A program made the position numbers and the translations under genes. The notes under the pieces are model-generated. The model saw nothing but the letters and a program-made list of their open reading frames with translations, had not been told where the DNA came from and did no database searches. Shown here in pieces: positions 25,221 through 39,224 of a stretch of 64,000 nt of DNA (the first letter of the stretch is position 1; every line of letters begins with the position of its first letter). This DNA is from Anastrepha obliqua. Lineage: Eukaryota > Arthropoda > Insecta > Diptera > Tephritidae. The stretch is taken from NCBI RefSeq assembly GCF_027943255.1, contig NW_026562314.1, forward strand, positions 1-64,000, written 5' to 3'.

Positions 25221-28200
25221 TCACAAAATATCAGAAAAAAGCCTTTCCGACTCGAATTTTTCTGAACATTTTTGGCGGTAAAAGTCGTATAGTTCCTTCA
25301 ATTCTGCTCCGATTTCGCTGAAACTTTCATTAAAAGTTAGATAAGATTCTCCTCTTTCCAACAATGTACACTTCTTTGGCAATTTGTTGGAAATTGGATG
25401 TAAAACAATCACAAAATGTCAGAAAAAAGCCTTTCTGACTCGAATTTTTCTGAACATTTTTGGCGGTAAAAGTCCCATAGTTCCCTCAATTCTGCTCCGA
25501 TTTCGCTGAAACTTTCATTAAAAGTTAGATAAGATTCTCTTCTTTCCAACAATGTACACTTTTTTGGCAATTGGTTGGAAATTGGATGTAAAACAATCAG
25601 AAAATGTCACATAAAAGCCTCATTGACTCGAATTTTTTTGAAACTTTTTTTGGCGGTAAAAGTCCCATAGTTCCCTGAATTCTGCTCCGATTTCGCTGAA
25701 ACTTTCATTAAAAGTTAGATAAGACTCTCCTCTTTCCAACAATGTACACTTCTTTGGCAATTGGTTGGAAATTGGATGTAAACCAATCACAAAATGTCAG
25801 AAAAAAGCCTTTCCGACTCGAATTTTTCTCAACATTTTTGGCGGTAAAAGTCGCATAGTTCCCTCAATTCTGCTCCGATTTCGCTGAAACTTTCATTAAA
25901 AGTTAGATAAGACTCTCCTCTTTCCAACAATGTACACTTCTTTGGCAATTGGTTGGAAATTGGATGTGAAACAATCAGAAAATGTCACATAAAAGCCTTT
26001 CCGACTCGAATTTTTTTGAAACTTTTTTTGGCGGTAAAAGTCCCATAGTTCCCTCAATTCTGCTTTGATTTCGCTGAAACTTTCATTAAAAGTTAGATAA
26101 GACTCTCCTCTTTCCAACAATGTACACTTCTTTGGCAATTGGTTGGAAATTGGATGTAAAACAATCACAAAATGTCAGAAAAAAGCCTTTCTGACTCGAA
26201 TTTTTCTGAACATTTTTGGCGGTAAAAGTCCCATAGTTCCCTCAATTCTGCTCCAATTTCGCTGAAACTTTCATTAAAAGTTAGATAAGACTCTCCTCTT
26301 TCCAACAATGTACACTTCTTTGGCAATTTGTTGGAAATTGGATGTAAAACAATCACAAAATGTCAGAAAAAAGCCTTTCTGACTCGAATTTTTCTGAACA
26401 TTTTTGGCGGTAAAAGTCCCATAGTTCCCTCAATTCTGCTCCGATTTCGCTGAAACTTTCATTAAAAGTTAGACAAGATTCTCCTCTTTCCAAAAATGTA
26501 CACTTCTTTGGCAATTTGTTGGAAATTGGATGTAAAACAATCACAAAATGTCAGAAAAAAGCCTTTCTGACTCGAATTTTTCTGAACATTTTTGGCGGTA
26601 AAAGTCCCATAGTTCCCTCAATTCTGCTCCGATTTCGCTGAAACTTTCATTAAAAGTTAGATAAGACTCTCCTCTTTCCAACAATGTACACTTCTTTGGC
26701 AATTTGTTGGAAATTGGATGTAAAACAATCACAAAATGTCAGAAAAAAGCCTTTCTGACTCGAATTTTTCTGAACATTTTTGGCGGTAAAAGTCGCATAG
26801 TTCCCTCAATTCTGCTCCGATTTCGCTGAAACTTTCATTAAAAGTTAGATAAGACTCTCCTCTTTCCAACAATGTACACTTCTTTGGCAATTGGTTGGAA
26901 ATTGGATGTAAAACAATCAGAAAATGTCACATAAAAGCCTCATTGACTCGAATTTTTTTGAAACTTTTTTTGGCGGTAAAAGTCGCATAGTTCCCTCAAT
27001 TCTGCTCCGATTTCGTTGAAACTTTCATTGGAAGTTAGATAAGATTCTCCTCTTTCCAAAAATGTACACTTCTTTGGCAATTTTTCGGAAATTGGATGTA
27101 AAACAATCACAAAATGTCAGAAAAAAGCCTTTCTGACTCGAATTTTTCTGAACATTTTTGGCGGTAAAAGTCCCATAGTTCCCTCAATTCTGCTCCGATT
27201 TCGCTGAAACTTTCATTAAAAGTTAGATAAGATTCTCCTCTTTCCAACAATGTACACTTCTTTGGCAATTGGTTGGAAATTGGATGTAAAACAATCAGAA
27301 AATGTCACATAAAAGCCTCATTGACTCGAATTTTTTTGAAACTTTTTTTGGCGGTAAAAGTCGCATAGTTCCCTCAATTCTGCTCCGATTTCGTTGAAAC
27401 TTTCATTAGAAGTTAGATAAGATTCTCCTCTTTCCAAAAATGTACACTTCTTTGGCAATTTTTCGGAAATTGGATGTAAAACAATCACAAAATGTCAGAA
27501 AAAAGCCTTTCTGACTCGAATTTTTCTGAACATTTTTGGCGGTAAAAGTCCCATAGTTCCCTCAATTCTGCTCCGATTTCGCTGAAACTTTCATTAAAAG
27601 TTAGATAAGACTCTCCTCTTTCCAACAATGTACACTTCTTTGGCAATTGGTTGGAAATTGGATGTAAAACAATCACAAAATGTCAGAAAAAAGCCTTTCT
27701 GACTCGAATTTTTCTGAACATTTTTGGCGGTAAAAGTCCCATAGTTCCCTCAATTCTGCTCCGATTTCGCTGAAACTTTCATTAAAAGTTAGATAAGATT
27801 CTCTTCTTTCCAACAATGTACACTTTTTTGGCAATTGGTTGGAAATTGGATGTAAAACAATCAGAAAATGTCACATAAAAGCCTCATTGACTCGAATTTT
27901 TTTGAAACTTTTTTTGGCGGTAAAAGTCCCATAGTTCCCTCAATTCTGCTCCGATTTCGCTGAAACTTTCATTAAAAGTTAGATAAGACTCTCCTCTTTC
28001 CAACAATGTACACTTCTTTGGCAATTGGTTGGAAATTGGATGTAAACCAATCACAAAATGTCAGAAAAAAGCCTTTCCGACTCGAATTTTTCTCAACATT
28101 TTTGGCGGTAAAAGTCGCATAGTTCCCTCAATTCTGCTCCGATTTCGCTGAAACTTTCATTAAAAGTTAGATAAGACTCTCCTCTTTCCAACAATGTACA

Positions 28201-28999
28201 CTTCTTTGGCAATTGGTTGGAAATTGGATGTGAAACAATCAGAAAATGTCACATAAAAGCCTTTCCGACTCGAATTTTTTTGAAACTTTTTTTGGCGGTA
28301 AAAGTCCCATAGTTCCCTCAATTCTGCTTTGATTTCGCTGAAACTTTCATTAAAAGTTAGATAAGACTCTCCTCTTTCCAACAATGTACACTTCTTTGGC
28401 AATTGGTTGGAAATTGGATGTAAAACAATCACAAAATGTCAGAAAAAAGCCTTTCTGACTCGAATTTTTCTGAACATTTTTGGCGGTAAAAGTCCCATAG
28501 TTCCCTCAATTCTGCTCCGATTTCGCTGAAACTTTCATTAAAAGTTAGATAAGATTCTCCTCTTTCCAACAATGTACACTTCTTTGGCAATTGGTTGGAA
28601 ATTGGATGTAAAACAATCAGAAAATGTCACATAAAAGCCTTTCCGACTCGAATTTTTTTGAAACTTTTTTTGGCGGTAAAAGTCCCATAGTTCCCTCAAT
28701 TCTGCTTTGATTTCGCTGAAACTTTCATTAAAAGTTAGATAAGACTCTCCTCTTTCCAACAATGTACACTTCTTTGGCAATTGGTTGGAAATTGGATGTA
28801 AAACAATCACAAAATGTCAGAAAAAAGCCTTTCCGACTCGAATTTTTCTGAACATTTTTGGCGGTAAAAGTCGTATAGTTCCTTCAATTCTGCTCCGATT
28901 TCGCTGAAACTTTCATTAAAAGTTAGATAAGATTCTCCTCTTTCCAACAATGTACACTTCTTTGGCAATTTGTTGGAAATTGGATGTAAAACAATCACA

Positions 29000-31310
29000 A
29001 AATGTCAGAAAAAAGCCTTTCTGACTCGAATTTTTCTGAACATTTTTGGCGGTAAAAGTCCCATAGTTCCCTCAATTCTGCTCCGATTTCGCTGAAACTT
29101 TCATTAAAAGTTAGATAAGATTCTCTTCTTTCCAACAATGTACACTTTTTTGGCAATTGGTTGGAAATTGGATGTAAAACAATCAGAAAATGTCACATAA
29201 AAGCCTCATTGACTCGAATTTTTTTGAAACTTTTTTTGGCGGTAAAAGTCCCATAGTTCCCTCAATTCTGCTCCGATTTCGCTGAAACTTTCATTAAAAG
29301 TTAGATAAGACTCTCCTCTTTCCAACAATGTACACTTCTTTGGCAATTGGTTGGAAATTGGATGTAAACCAATCACAAAATGTCAGAAAAAAGCCTTTCC
29401 GACTCGAATTTTTCTCAACATTTTTGGCGGTAAAAGTCGCATAGTTCCCTCAATTCTGCTCCGATTTCGCTGAAACTTTCATTAAAAGTTAGATAAGATT
29501 CTCCTCTTTCCAACAATGTACACTTCTTTGGCAATTTGTTGGAAATTGGATGTAAAACAATCACAAAATGTCAGAAAAAAGCCTTTCTGACTCGAATTTT
29601 TCTGAACATTTTTGGCGGTAAAAGTCCCATAGTTCCCTCAATTCTGCTCCGATTTCGCTGAAACTTTCATTAAAAGTTAGATAAGATTCTCCTCTTTCCA
29701 ACAATGTACACTTCTTTGGCAATTGGTTGGAAATTGGATGTAAAACAATCAGAAAATGTCACATAAAAGCCTTTCCGACTCGAATTTTTTTGAAACTTTT
29801 TTTGGCGGTAAAAGTCCCATAGTTCCCTCAATTCTGCTTTGACTTCGCTGAAACTTTCATTAAAAGTTAGATAAGACTCTCCTCTTTCCAACAATGTACA
29901 CTTCTTTGGCAATTGGTTGGAAATTGGATGTAAAACAATCACAAAATATCAGAAAAAAGCCTTTCCGACTCGAATTTTTCTGAACATTTTTGGCGGTAAA
30001 AGTCGTATAGTTCCTTCAATTCTGCTCCGATTTCGCTGAAACTTTCATTAAAAGTTAGATAAGATTCTCCTCTTTCCAACAATGTACACTTCTTTGGCAA
30101 TTTGTTGGAAATTGGATGTAAAACAATCACAAAATGTCAGAAAAAAGCCTTTCTGACTCGAATTTTTCTGAACATTTTTGGCGGTAAAAGTCCCATAGTT
30201 CCCTCAATTCTGCTCCGATTTCGCTGAAACTTTCATTAAAAGTTAGATAAGATTCTCTTCTTTCCAACAATGTACACTTTTTTGGCAATTGGTTGGAAAT
30301 TGGATGTAAAACAATCAGAAAATGTCACATAAAAGCCTCATTGACTCGAATTTTTTTGAAACTTTTTTTGGCGGTAAAAGTCCCATAGTTCCCTCAATTC
30401 TGCTCCGATTTCGCTGAAACTTTCATTAAAAGTTAGATAAGACTCTCCTCTTTCCAACAATGTACACTTCTTTGGCAATTGGTTGGAAATTGGATGTAAA
30501 CCAATCACAAAATGTCAGAAAAAAGCCTTTCCGACTCGAATTTTTCTCAACATTTTTGGCGGTAAAAGTCGCATAGTTCCCTCAATTCTGCTCCGATTTC
30601 GCTGAAACTTTCATTAAAAGTTAGATAAGACTCTCCTCTTTCCAACAATGTACACTTCTTTGGCAATTGGTTGGAAATTGGATGTGAAACAATCAGAAAA
30701 TGTCACATAAAAGCCTTTCCGACTCGAATTTTTTTGAAACTTTTTTTGGCGGTAAAAGTCCCATAGTTCCCTCAATTCTGCTTTGATTTCGCTGAAACTT
30801 TCATTAAAAGTTAGATAAGACTCTCCTCTTTCCAACAATGTACACTTCTTTGGCAATTGGTTGGAAATTGGATGTAAAACAATCACAAAATGTCAGAAAA
30901 AAGCCTTTCTGACTCGAATTTTTCTGAACATTTTTGGCGGTAAAAGTCCCATAGTTCCCTCAATTCTGCTCCGATTTCGCTGAAACTTTCATTAAAAGTT
31001 AGATAAGACTCTCCTCTTTCCAACAATGTACACTTCTTTGGCAATTTGTTGGAAATTGGATGTAAAACAATCACAAAATGTCAGAAAAAAGCCTTTCTGA
31101 CTCGAATTTTTCTGAACATTTTTGGCGGTAAAAGTCCCATAGTTCCCTCAATTCTGCTCCGATTTCGCTGAAACTTTCATTAAAAGTTAGATAAGACTCT
31201 CCTCTTTCCAACAATGTACACTTCTTTGGCAATTTGTTGGAAATTGGATGTAAAACAATCACAAAATGTCAGAAAAAAGCCTTTCTGACTCGAATTTTTC
31301 TGAACATTTT
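29000..31310 (+). repeat. 17-monomer-offset duplication, copy 1
   Basis: The order of monomer types here is repeated at about 32206-34516, 3,206 bp downstream. A private marker supports common origin: ctttgaCttcg in place of ctttgaTttcg occurs only at about 29841 and 33047. The copies diverge near 31310, where the left copy continues into a gaCaag unit and the right one into a CGC unit. A few single-base differences separate them, such as ctcCtc versus ctcTtc near 29495 and 32705. Confidence 0.75.
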
Positions 31311-32205
31311 TGGCGGTAAAAGTCCCATAGTTCCCTCAATTCTGCTCCGATTTCGCTGAAACTTTCATTAAAAGTTAGACAAGATTCTCCTCTTTCCAAA
31401 AATGTACACTTCTTTGGCAATTTGTTGGAAATTGGATGTAAAACAATCACAAAATGTCAGAAAAAAGCCTTTCTGACTCGAATTTTTCTGAACATTTTTG
31501 GCGGTAAAAGTCCCATAGTTCCCTCAATTCTGCTCCGATTTCGCTGAAACTTTCATTAAAAGTTAGATAAGACTCTCCTCTTTCCAACAATGTACACTTC
31601 TTTGGCAATTTGTTGGAAATTGGATGTAAAACAATCACAAAATGTCAGAAAAAAGCCTTTCTGACTCGAATTTTTCTGAACATTTTTGGCGGTAAAAGTC
31701 GCATAGTTCCCTCAATTCTGCTCCGATTTCGCTGAAACTTTCATTAAAAGTTAGATAAGACTCTCCTCTTTCCAACAATGTACACTTCTTTGGCAATTGG
31801 TTGGAAATTGGATGTAAAACAATCAGAAAATGTCACATAAAAGCCTCATTGACTCGAATTTTTTTGAAACTTTTTTTGGCGGTAAAAGTCCCATAGTTCC
31901 CTCAATTCTGCTCCGATTTCGCTGAAACTTTCATTAAAAGTTAGATAAAATTCTCTTCTTTCCAACAATGTACACTTCTTTGGCAATTTGTTGGAAATTG
32001 GATGTAAAACAATCACAAAATGTCAGAAAAAAGCCTTTCCGACTCGAATTTTTCTGAACATTTTTGGCGGTAAAAGTCCCATAGTTCCCTCAATTCTGCT
32101 CCGATTTCGCTGAAACTTTCATTAAAGGTTAGATAAGACTCTCCTCTTTCCAACAATGTACACTTCTTTGGCAATTTGTTGGAAATTGGATGTAAAACAA
32201 TCACA

Positions 32206-34516
32206 AAATGTCAGAAAAAAGCCTTTCTGACTCGAATTTTTCTGAACATTTTTGGCGGTAAAAGTCCCATAGTTCCCTCAATTCTGCTCCGATTTCGCTG
32301 AAACTTTCATTAAAAGTTAGATAAGATTCTCTTCTTTCCAACAATGTACACTTTTTTGGCAATTGGTTGGAAATTGGATGTAAAACAATCAGAAAATGTC
32401 ACATAAAAGCCTCATTGACTCGAATTTTTTTGAAACTTTTTTTGGCGGTAAAAGTCCCATAGTTCCCTCAATTCTGCTCCGATTTCGCTGAAACTTTCAT
32501 TAAAAGTTAGATAAGACTCTCCTCTTTCCAACAATGTACACTTCTTTGGCAATTGGTTGGAAATTGGATGTAAACCAATCACAAAATGTCAGAAAAAAGC
32601 CTTTCCGACTCGAATTTTTCTCAACATTTTTGGCGGTAAAAGTCGCATAGTTCCCTCAATTCTGCTCCGATTTCGCTGAAACTTTCATTAAAAGTTAGAT
32701 AAGATTCTCTTCTTTCCAACAATGTACACTTCTTTGGCAATTTGTTGGAAATTGGATGTAAAACAATCACAAAATGTCAGAAAAAAGCCTTTCTGACTCG
32801 AATTTTTCTGAACATTTTTGGCGGTAAAAGTCCCATAGTTCCCTCAATTCTGCTCCGATTTCGCTGAAACTTTCATTAAAAGTTAGATAAGATTCTCCTC
32901 TTTCCAACAATGTACACTTCTTTGGCAATTGGTTGGAAATTGGATGTAAAACAATCAGAAAATGTCACATAAAAGCCTTTCCGACTCGAATTTTTTTGAA
33001 ACTTTTTTTGGCGGTAAAAGTCCCATAGTTCCCTCAATTCTGCTTTGACTTCGCTGAAACTTTCATTAAAAGTTAGATAAGACTCTCCTCTTTCCAACAA
33101 TGTACACTTCTTTGGCAATTGGTTGGAAATTGGATGTAAAACAATCACAAAATATCAGAAAAAAGCCTTTCCGACTCGAATTTTTCTGAACATTTTTGGC
33201 GGTAAAAGTCGTATAGTTCCTTCAATTCTGCTCCGATTTCGCTGAAACTTTCATTAAAAGTTAGATAAGATTCTCCTCTTTCCAACAATGTACACTTCTT
33301 TGGCAATTTGTTGGAAATTGGATGTAAAACAATCACAAAATGTCAGAAAAAAGCCTTTCTGACTCGAATTTTTCTGAACATTTTTGGCGGTAAAAGTCCC
33401 ATAGTTCCCTCAATTCTGCTCCGATTTCGCTGAAACTTTCATTAAAAGTTAGATAAGATTCTCTTCTTTCCAACAATGTACACTTTTTTGGCAATTGGTT
33501 GGAAATTGGATGTAAAACAATCAGAAAATGTCACATAAAAGCCTCATTGACTCGAATTTTTTTGAAACTTTTTTTGGCGGTAAAAGTCCCATAGTTCCCT
33601 CAATTCTGCTCCGATTTCGCTGAAACTTTCATTAAAAGTTAGATAAGACTCTCCTCTTTCCAACAATGTACACTTCTTTGGCAATTGGTTGGAAATTGGA
33701 TGTAAACCAATCACAAAATGTCAGAAAAAAGCCTTTCCGACTCGAATTTTTCTCAACATTTTTGGCGGTAAAAGTCGCATAGTTCCCTCAATTCTGCTCC
33801 GATTTCGCTGAAACTTTCATTAAAAGTTAGATAAGACTCTCCTCTTTCCAACAATGTACACTTCTTTGGCAATTGGTTGGAAATTGGATGTGAAACAATC
33901 AGAAAATGTCACATAAAAGCCTTTCCGACTCGAATTTTTTTGAAACTTTTTTTGGCGGTAAAAGTCCCATAGTTCCCTCAATTCTGCTTTGATTTCGCTG
34001 AAACTTTCATTAAAAGTTAGATAAGACTCTCCTCTTTCCAACAATGTACACTTCTTTGGCAATTGGTTGGAAATTGGATGTAAAACAATCACAAAATGTC
34101 AGAAAAAAGCCTTTCTGACTCGAATTTTTCTGAACATTTTTGGCGGTAAAAGTCCCATAGTTCCCTCAATTCTGCTCCGATTTCGCTGAAACTTTCATTA
34201 AAAGTTAGATAAGACTCTCCTCTTTCCAACAATGTACACTTCTTTGGCAATTTGTTGGAAATTGGATGTAAAACAATCACAAAATGTCAGAAAAAAGCCT
34301 TTCTGACTCGAATTTTTCTGAACATTTTTGGCGGTAAAAGTCCCATAGTTCCCTCAATTCTGCTCCGATTTCGCTGAAACTTTCATTAAAAGTTAGATAA
34401 GACTCTCCTCTTTCCAACAATGTACACTTCTTTGGCAATTGGTTGGAAATTGGATGTAAAACAATCACAAAATGTCAGAAAAAAGCCTTTCTGACTCGAA
34501 TTTTTCTGAACATTTT
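32206..34516 (+). repeat. 17-monomer-offset duplication, copy 2
   Basis: This is the second copy of the block at 29000-31310, sharing the ctttgaCttcg marker (near 33047) and the aaaatAtcag unit that follows it. Its right end passes into a unit with the rare gataaAattctc variant (near 34777), which also occurs near 31947, 39866 and 60430 and traces further exchanges. Confidence 0.75.
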
Positions 34517-37500
34517 TGGCGGTAAAAGTCGCATAGTTCCCTCAATTCTGCTCCGATTTCGCTGAAACTTTCATTAAAAGTTAGATAAGACTCTCCTCTT
34601 TCCAACAATGTACACTTCTTTGGCAATTGGTTGGAAATTGGATGTAAAACAATTAGAAAATGTCACATAAAAGCCTCATTGACTCGAATTTTTTTGAAAC
34701 TTTTTTTGGCGGTAAAAGTCCCATAGTTCCCTCAATTCTGCTCCGATTTCGCTGAAACTTTCATTAAAAGTTAGATAAAATTCTCTTCTTTCCAACAATG
34801 TACACTTCTTTGGCAATTTGTTGGAAATTGGATGTAAAACAATCACAAAATGTCAGAAAAAAGCCTTTCCGACTCGAATTTTTCTGAACATTTTTGGCGG
34901 TAAAAGTCCCATAGTTCCCTCAATTCTGCTCCGATTTCGCTGAAACTTTCATTAAAAGTTAGATAAGACTCTCCTCTTTCCAACAATGTACACTTCTTTG
35001 GCAATTTGTTGGAAATTGGATGTAAAACAATCACAAAATGTCAGAAAAAAGCCTTTCTGACTCGAATTTTTCTGAACATTTTTGGCGGTAAAAGTCCCAT
35101 AGTTCCCTCAATTCTGCTCCGATTTCGCTGAAACTTTCATTAAAAGTTAGATAAGATTCTCTTCTTTCCAACAATGTACACTTTTTTGGCAATTGGTTGG
35201 AAATTGGATGTAAAACAATCAGAAAATGTCACATAAAAGCCTCATTGACTCGAATTTTTTTGAAACTTTTTTTGGCGGTAAAAGTCCCATAGTTCCCTCA
35301 ATTCTGCTCCGATTTCGCTGAAACTTTCATTAAAAGTTAGATAAGACTCTCCTCTTTCCAACAATGTACACTTCTTTGGCAATTGGTTGGAAATTGGATG
35401 TAAACCAATCACAAAATGTCAGAAAAAAGCCTTTCCGACTCGAATTTTTCTCAACATTTTTGGCGGTAAAAGTCGCATAGTTCCCTCAATTCTGCTCCGA
35501 TTTCGCTGAAACTTTCATTAAAAGTTAGATAAGACTCTCCTCTTTCCAACAATGTACACTTCTTTGGCAATTGGTTGGAAATTGGATGTGAAACAATCAG
35601 AAAATGTCACATAAAAGCCTTTCCGACTCGAATTTTTTTGAAACTTTTTTTGGCGGTAAAAGTCCCATAGTTCCCTCAATTCTGCTTTGATTTCGCTGAA
35701 ACTTTCATTAAAAGTTAGATAAGACTCTCCTCTTTCCAACAATGTACACTTCTTTGGCAATTGGTTGGAAATTGGATGTAAAACAATCACAAAATGTCAG
35801 AAAAAAGCCTTTCTGACTCGAATTTTTCTGAACATTTTTGGCGGTAAAAGTCCCATAGTTCCCTCAATTCTGCTCCGATTTCGCTGAAACTTTCATTAAA
35901 AGTTAGATAAGACTCTCCTCTTTCCAACAATGTACACTTCTTTGGCAATTTGTTGGAAATTGGATGTAAAACAATCACAAAATGTCAGAAAAAAGCCTTT
36001 CTGACTCGAATTTTTCTGAACATTTTTGGCGGTAAAAGTCCCATAGTTCCCTCAATTCTGCTCCGATTTCGCTGAAACTTTCATTAAAAGTTAGATAAGA
36101 CTCTCCTCTTTCCAACAATGTACACTTCTTTGGCAATTTGTTGGAAATTGGATGTAAAACAATCACAAAATGTCAGAAAAAAGCCTTTCTGACTCGAATT
36201 TTTCTGAACATTTTTGGCGGTAAAAGTCCCATAGTTCCCTCAATTCTGCTCCGATTTCGCTGAAACTTTCATTAAAAGTTAGACAAGATTCTCCTCTTTC
36301 CAAAAATGTACACTTCTTTGGCAATTTGTTGGAAATTGGATGTAAAACAATCACAAAATGTCAGAAAAAAGCCTTTCTGACTCGAATTTTTCTGAACATT
36401 TTTGGCGGTAAAAGTCCCATAGTTCCCTCAATTCTGCTCCGATTTCGCTGAAACTTTCATTAAAAGTTAGATAAGACTCTCCTCTTTCCAACAATGTACA
36501 CTTCTTTGGCAATTTGTTGGAAATTGGATGTAAAACAATCACAAAATGTCAGAAAAAAGCCTTTCTGACTCGAATTTTTCTGAACATTTTTGGCGGTAAA
36601 AGTCGCATAGTTCCCTCAATTCTGCTCCGATTTCGCTGAAACTTTCATTAAAAGTTAGATAAGACTCTCCTCTTTCCAACAATGTACACTTCTTTGGCAA
36701 TTGGTTGGAAATTGGATGTAAAACAATCAGAAAATGTCACATAAAAGCCTCATTGACTCGAATTTTTTTGAAACTTTTTTTGGCGGTAAAAGTCGCATAG
36801 TTCCCTCAATTCTGCTCCGATTTCGTTGAAACTTTCATTAGAAGTTAGATAAGATTCTCCTCTTTCCAAAAATGTACACTTCTTTGGCAATTTTTCGGAA
36901 ATTGGATGTAAAACAATCACAAAATGTCAGAAAAAAGCCTTTCTGACTCGAATTTTTCTGAACATTTTTGGCGGTAAAAGTCCCATAGTTCCCTCAATTC
37001 TGCTCCGATTTCGCTGAAACTTTCATTAAAAGTTAGATAAGACTCTCCTCTTTCCAACAATGTACACTTCTTTGGCAATTGGTTGGAAATTGGATGTAAA
37101 ACAATCAGAAAATGTCACATAAAAGCCTCATTGACTCGAATTTTTTTGAAACTTTTTTTGGCGGTAAAAGTCGCATAGTTCCCTCAATTCTGCTCCGATT
37201 TCGTTGAAACTTTCATTAGAAGTTAGATAAGATTCTCCTCTTTCCAAAAATGTACACTTCTTTGGCAATTTTTCGGAAATTGGATGTAAAACAATCACAA
37301 AATGTCAGAAAAAAGCCTTTCTGACTCGAATTTTTCTGAACATTTTTGGCGGTAAAAGTCCCATAGTTCCCTCAATTCTGCTCCGATTTCGCTGAAACTT
37401 TCATTAAAAGTTAGATAAGACTCTCCTCTTTCCAACAATGTACACTTCTTTGGCAATTGGTTGGAAATTGGATGTAAAACAATCACAAAATGTCAGAAAA

Positions 37501-39224
37501 AAGCCTTTCTGACTCGAATTTTTCTGAACATTTTTGGCGGTAAAAGTCGCATAGTTCCCTCAATTCTGCTCCGATTTCGCTGAAACTTTCATTAAAAGTT
37601 AGATAAGATTCTCCTCTTTCCAACAATGTACACTTCTTTGGCAATTTGTTGGAAATTGGATGTAAAACAATCACAAAATGTCAGAAAAAAGCCTTTCTGA
37701 CTCGAATTTTTCTGAACATTTTTGGCGGTAAAAGTCCCATAGTTCCCTCAATTCTGCTCCGATTTCGCTGAAACTTTCATTAAAAGTTAGACAAGATTCT
37801 CCTCTTTCCAAAAATGTACACTTCTTTGGCAATTTGTTGGAAATTGGATGTAAAACAATCACAAAATGTCAGAAAAAAGCCTTTCTGACTCGAATTTTTC
37901 TGAACATTTTTGGCGGTAAAAGTCCCATAGTTCCCTCAATTCTGCTCCGATTTCGCTGAAACTTTCATTAAAAGTTAGATAAGACCTCTCCTCTTTCCAA
38001 CAATGTACACTTCTTTGGCAATTTGTTGGAAATTGGATGTAAAACAATCACAAAATGTCAGAAAAAAGCCTTTCTGACTCGAATTTTTCTGAACATTTTT
38101 GGCGGTAAAAGTCCCATAGTTCCCTCAATTCTGCTCCGATTTCGCTGAAACTTTCATTAAAAGTTAGATAAGACTCTCCTCTTTCCAAAAATGTACACTT
38201 CTTTGGCAATTTGTTGGAAATTGGATGTAAAACAATCACAAAATGTCAGAAAAAAGCCTTTCTGACTCGAATTTTTCTGAACATTTTTGGCGGTAAAAGT
38301 CCCATAGTTCCCTCAATTCTGCTCCGATTTCGCTGAAACTTTCATTAAAAGTTAGATAAGATTCTCCTCTTTCCAACAATGTACACTTCTTTGGCAATTG
38401 TTGGAAATTGGATGTAAAACAATCACAAAATGTCAGAAAAAAGCCTTTCTGACTCGAATTTTTCTGAACATTTTTGGCGGTAAAAGTCCCATAGTTCCCT
38501 CAATTCTGCTCCGATTTCGCTGAAACTTTCATTGAAAGTTAGATAAGATTCTCCTCTTTCCAACAATGTACACTTCTTTGGCAATTGGTTGGAAATTGGA
38601 TGTAAAACAATCAGAAAATGTCACATAAAAGCCTCATTGACTCGAATTTTTTTGAAACTTTTTTTGGCGGTAAAAGTCCCATAGTTCCCTCAATTCTGCT
38701 CCGATTTCGCTGAAACTTTCATTAAAAGTTAGATAAGACTCTCCTCTTTCCAACAATGTACACTTCTTTGGCAATTGGTTGGAAATTGGATGTAAACCAA
38801 TCACAAAATGTCAGAAAAAAGCCTTTCCGACTCGAATTTTTCTGAACATTTTTGGCGGTAAAAGTCGCATAGTTCCCTCAATTCTGCTCCGATTTCGCTG
38901 AAACTTTCATTAAAAGTTAGATAAGACTCTCCTCTTTCCAACAATGTACACTTCTTTGGCAATTTGTTGGAAATTGGATGTAAAACAATCAGAAAATGTC
39001 ACATAAAAGCCTCATTGACTCGAATTTTTTTGAAACTTTTTTTGGCGGTAAAAGTCCCATAGTTCCCTCAATTCTGCTCCGATTTCGCTGAAACTTTCAT
39101 TAAAAGTTAGATAAGACTCTCCTCTTTCCAACAATGTACACTTCTTTGGCAATTGGTTGGAAATTGGATGTAAAGCAATCACAAAATGTCAGAAAAAAGC
39201 CTTTCCGACTCGAATTTTTCTGAA

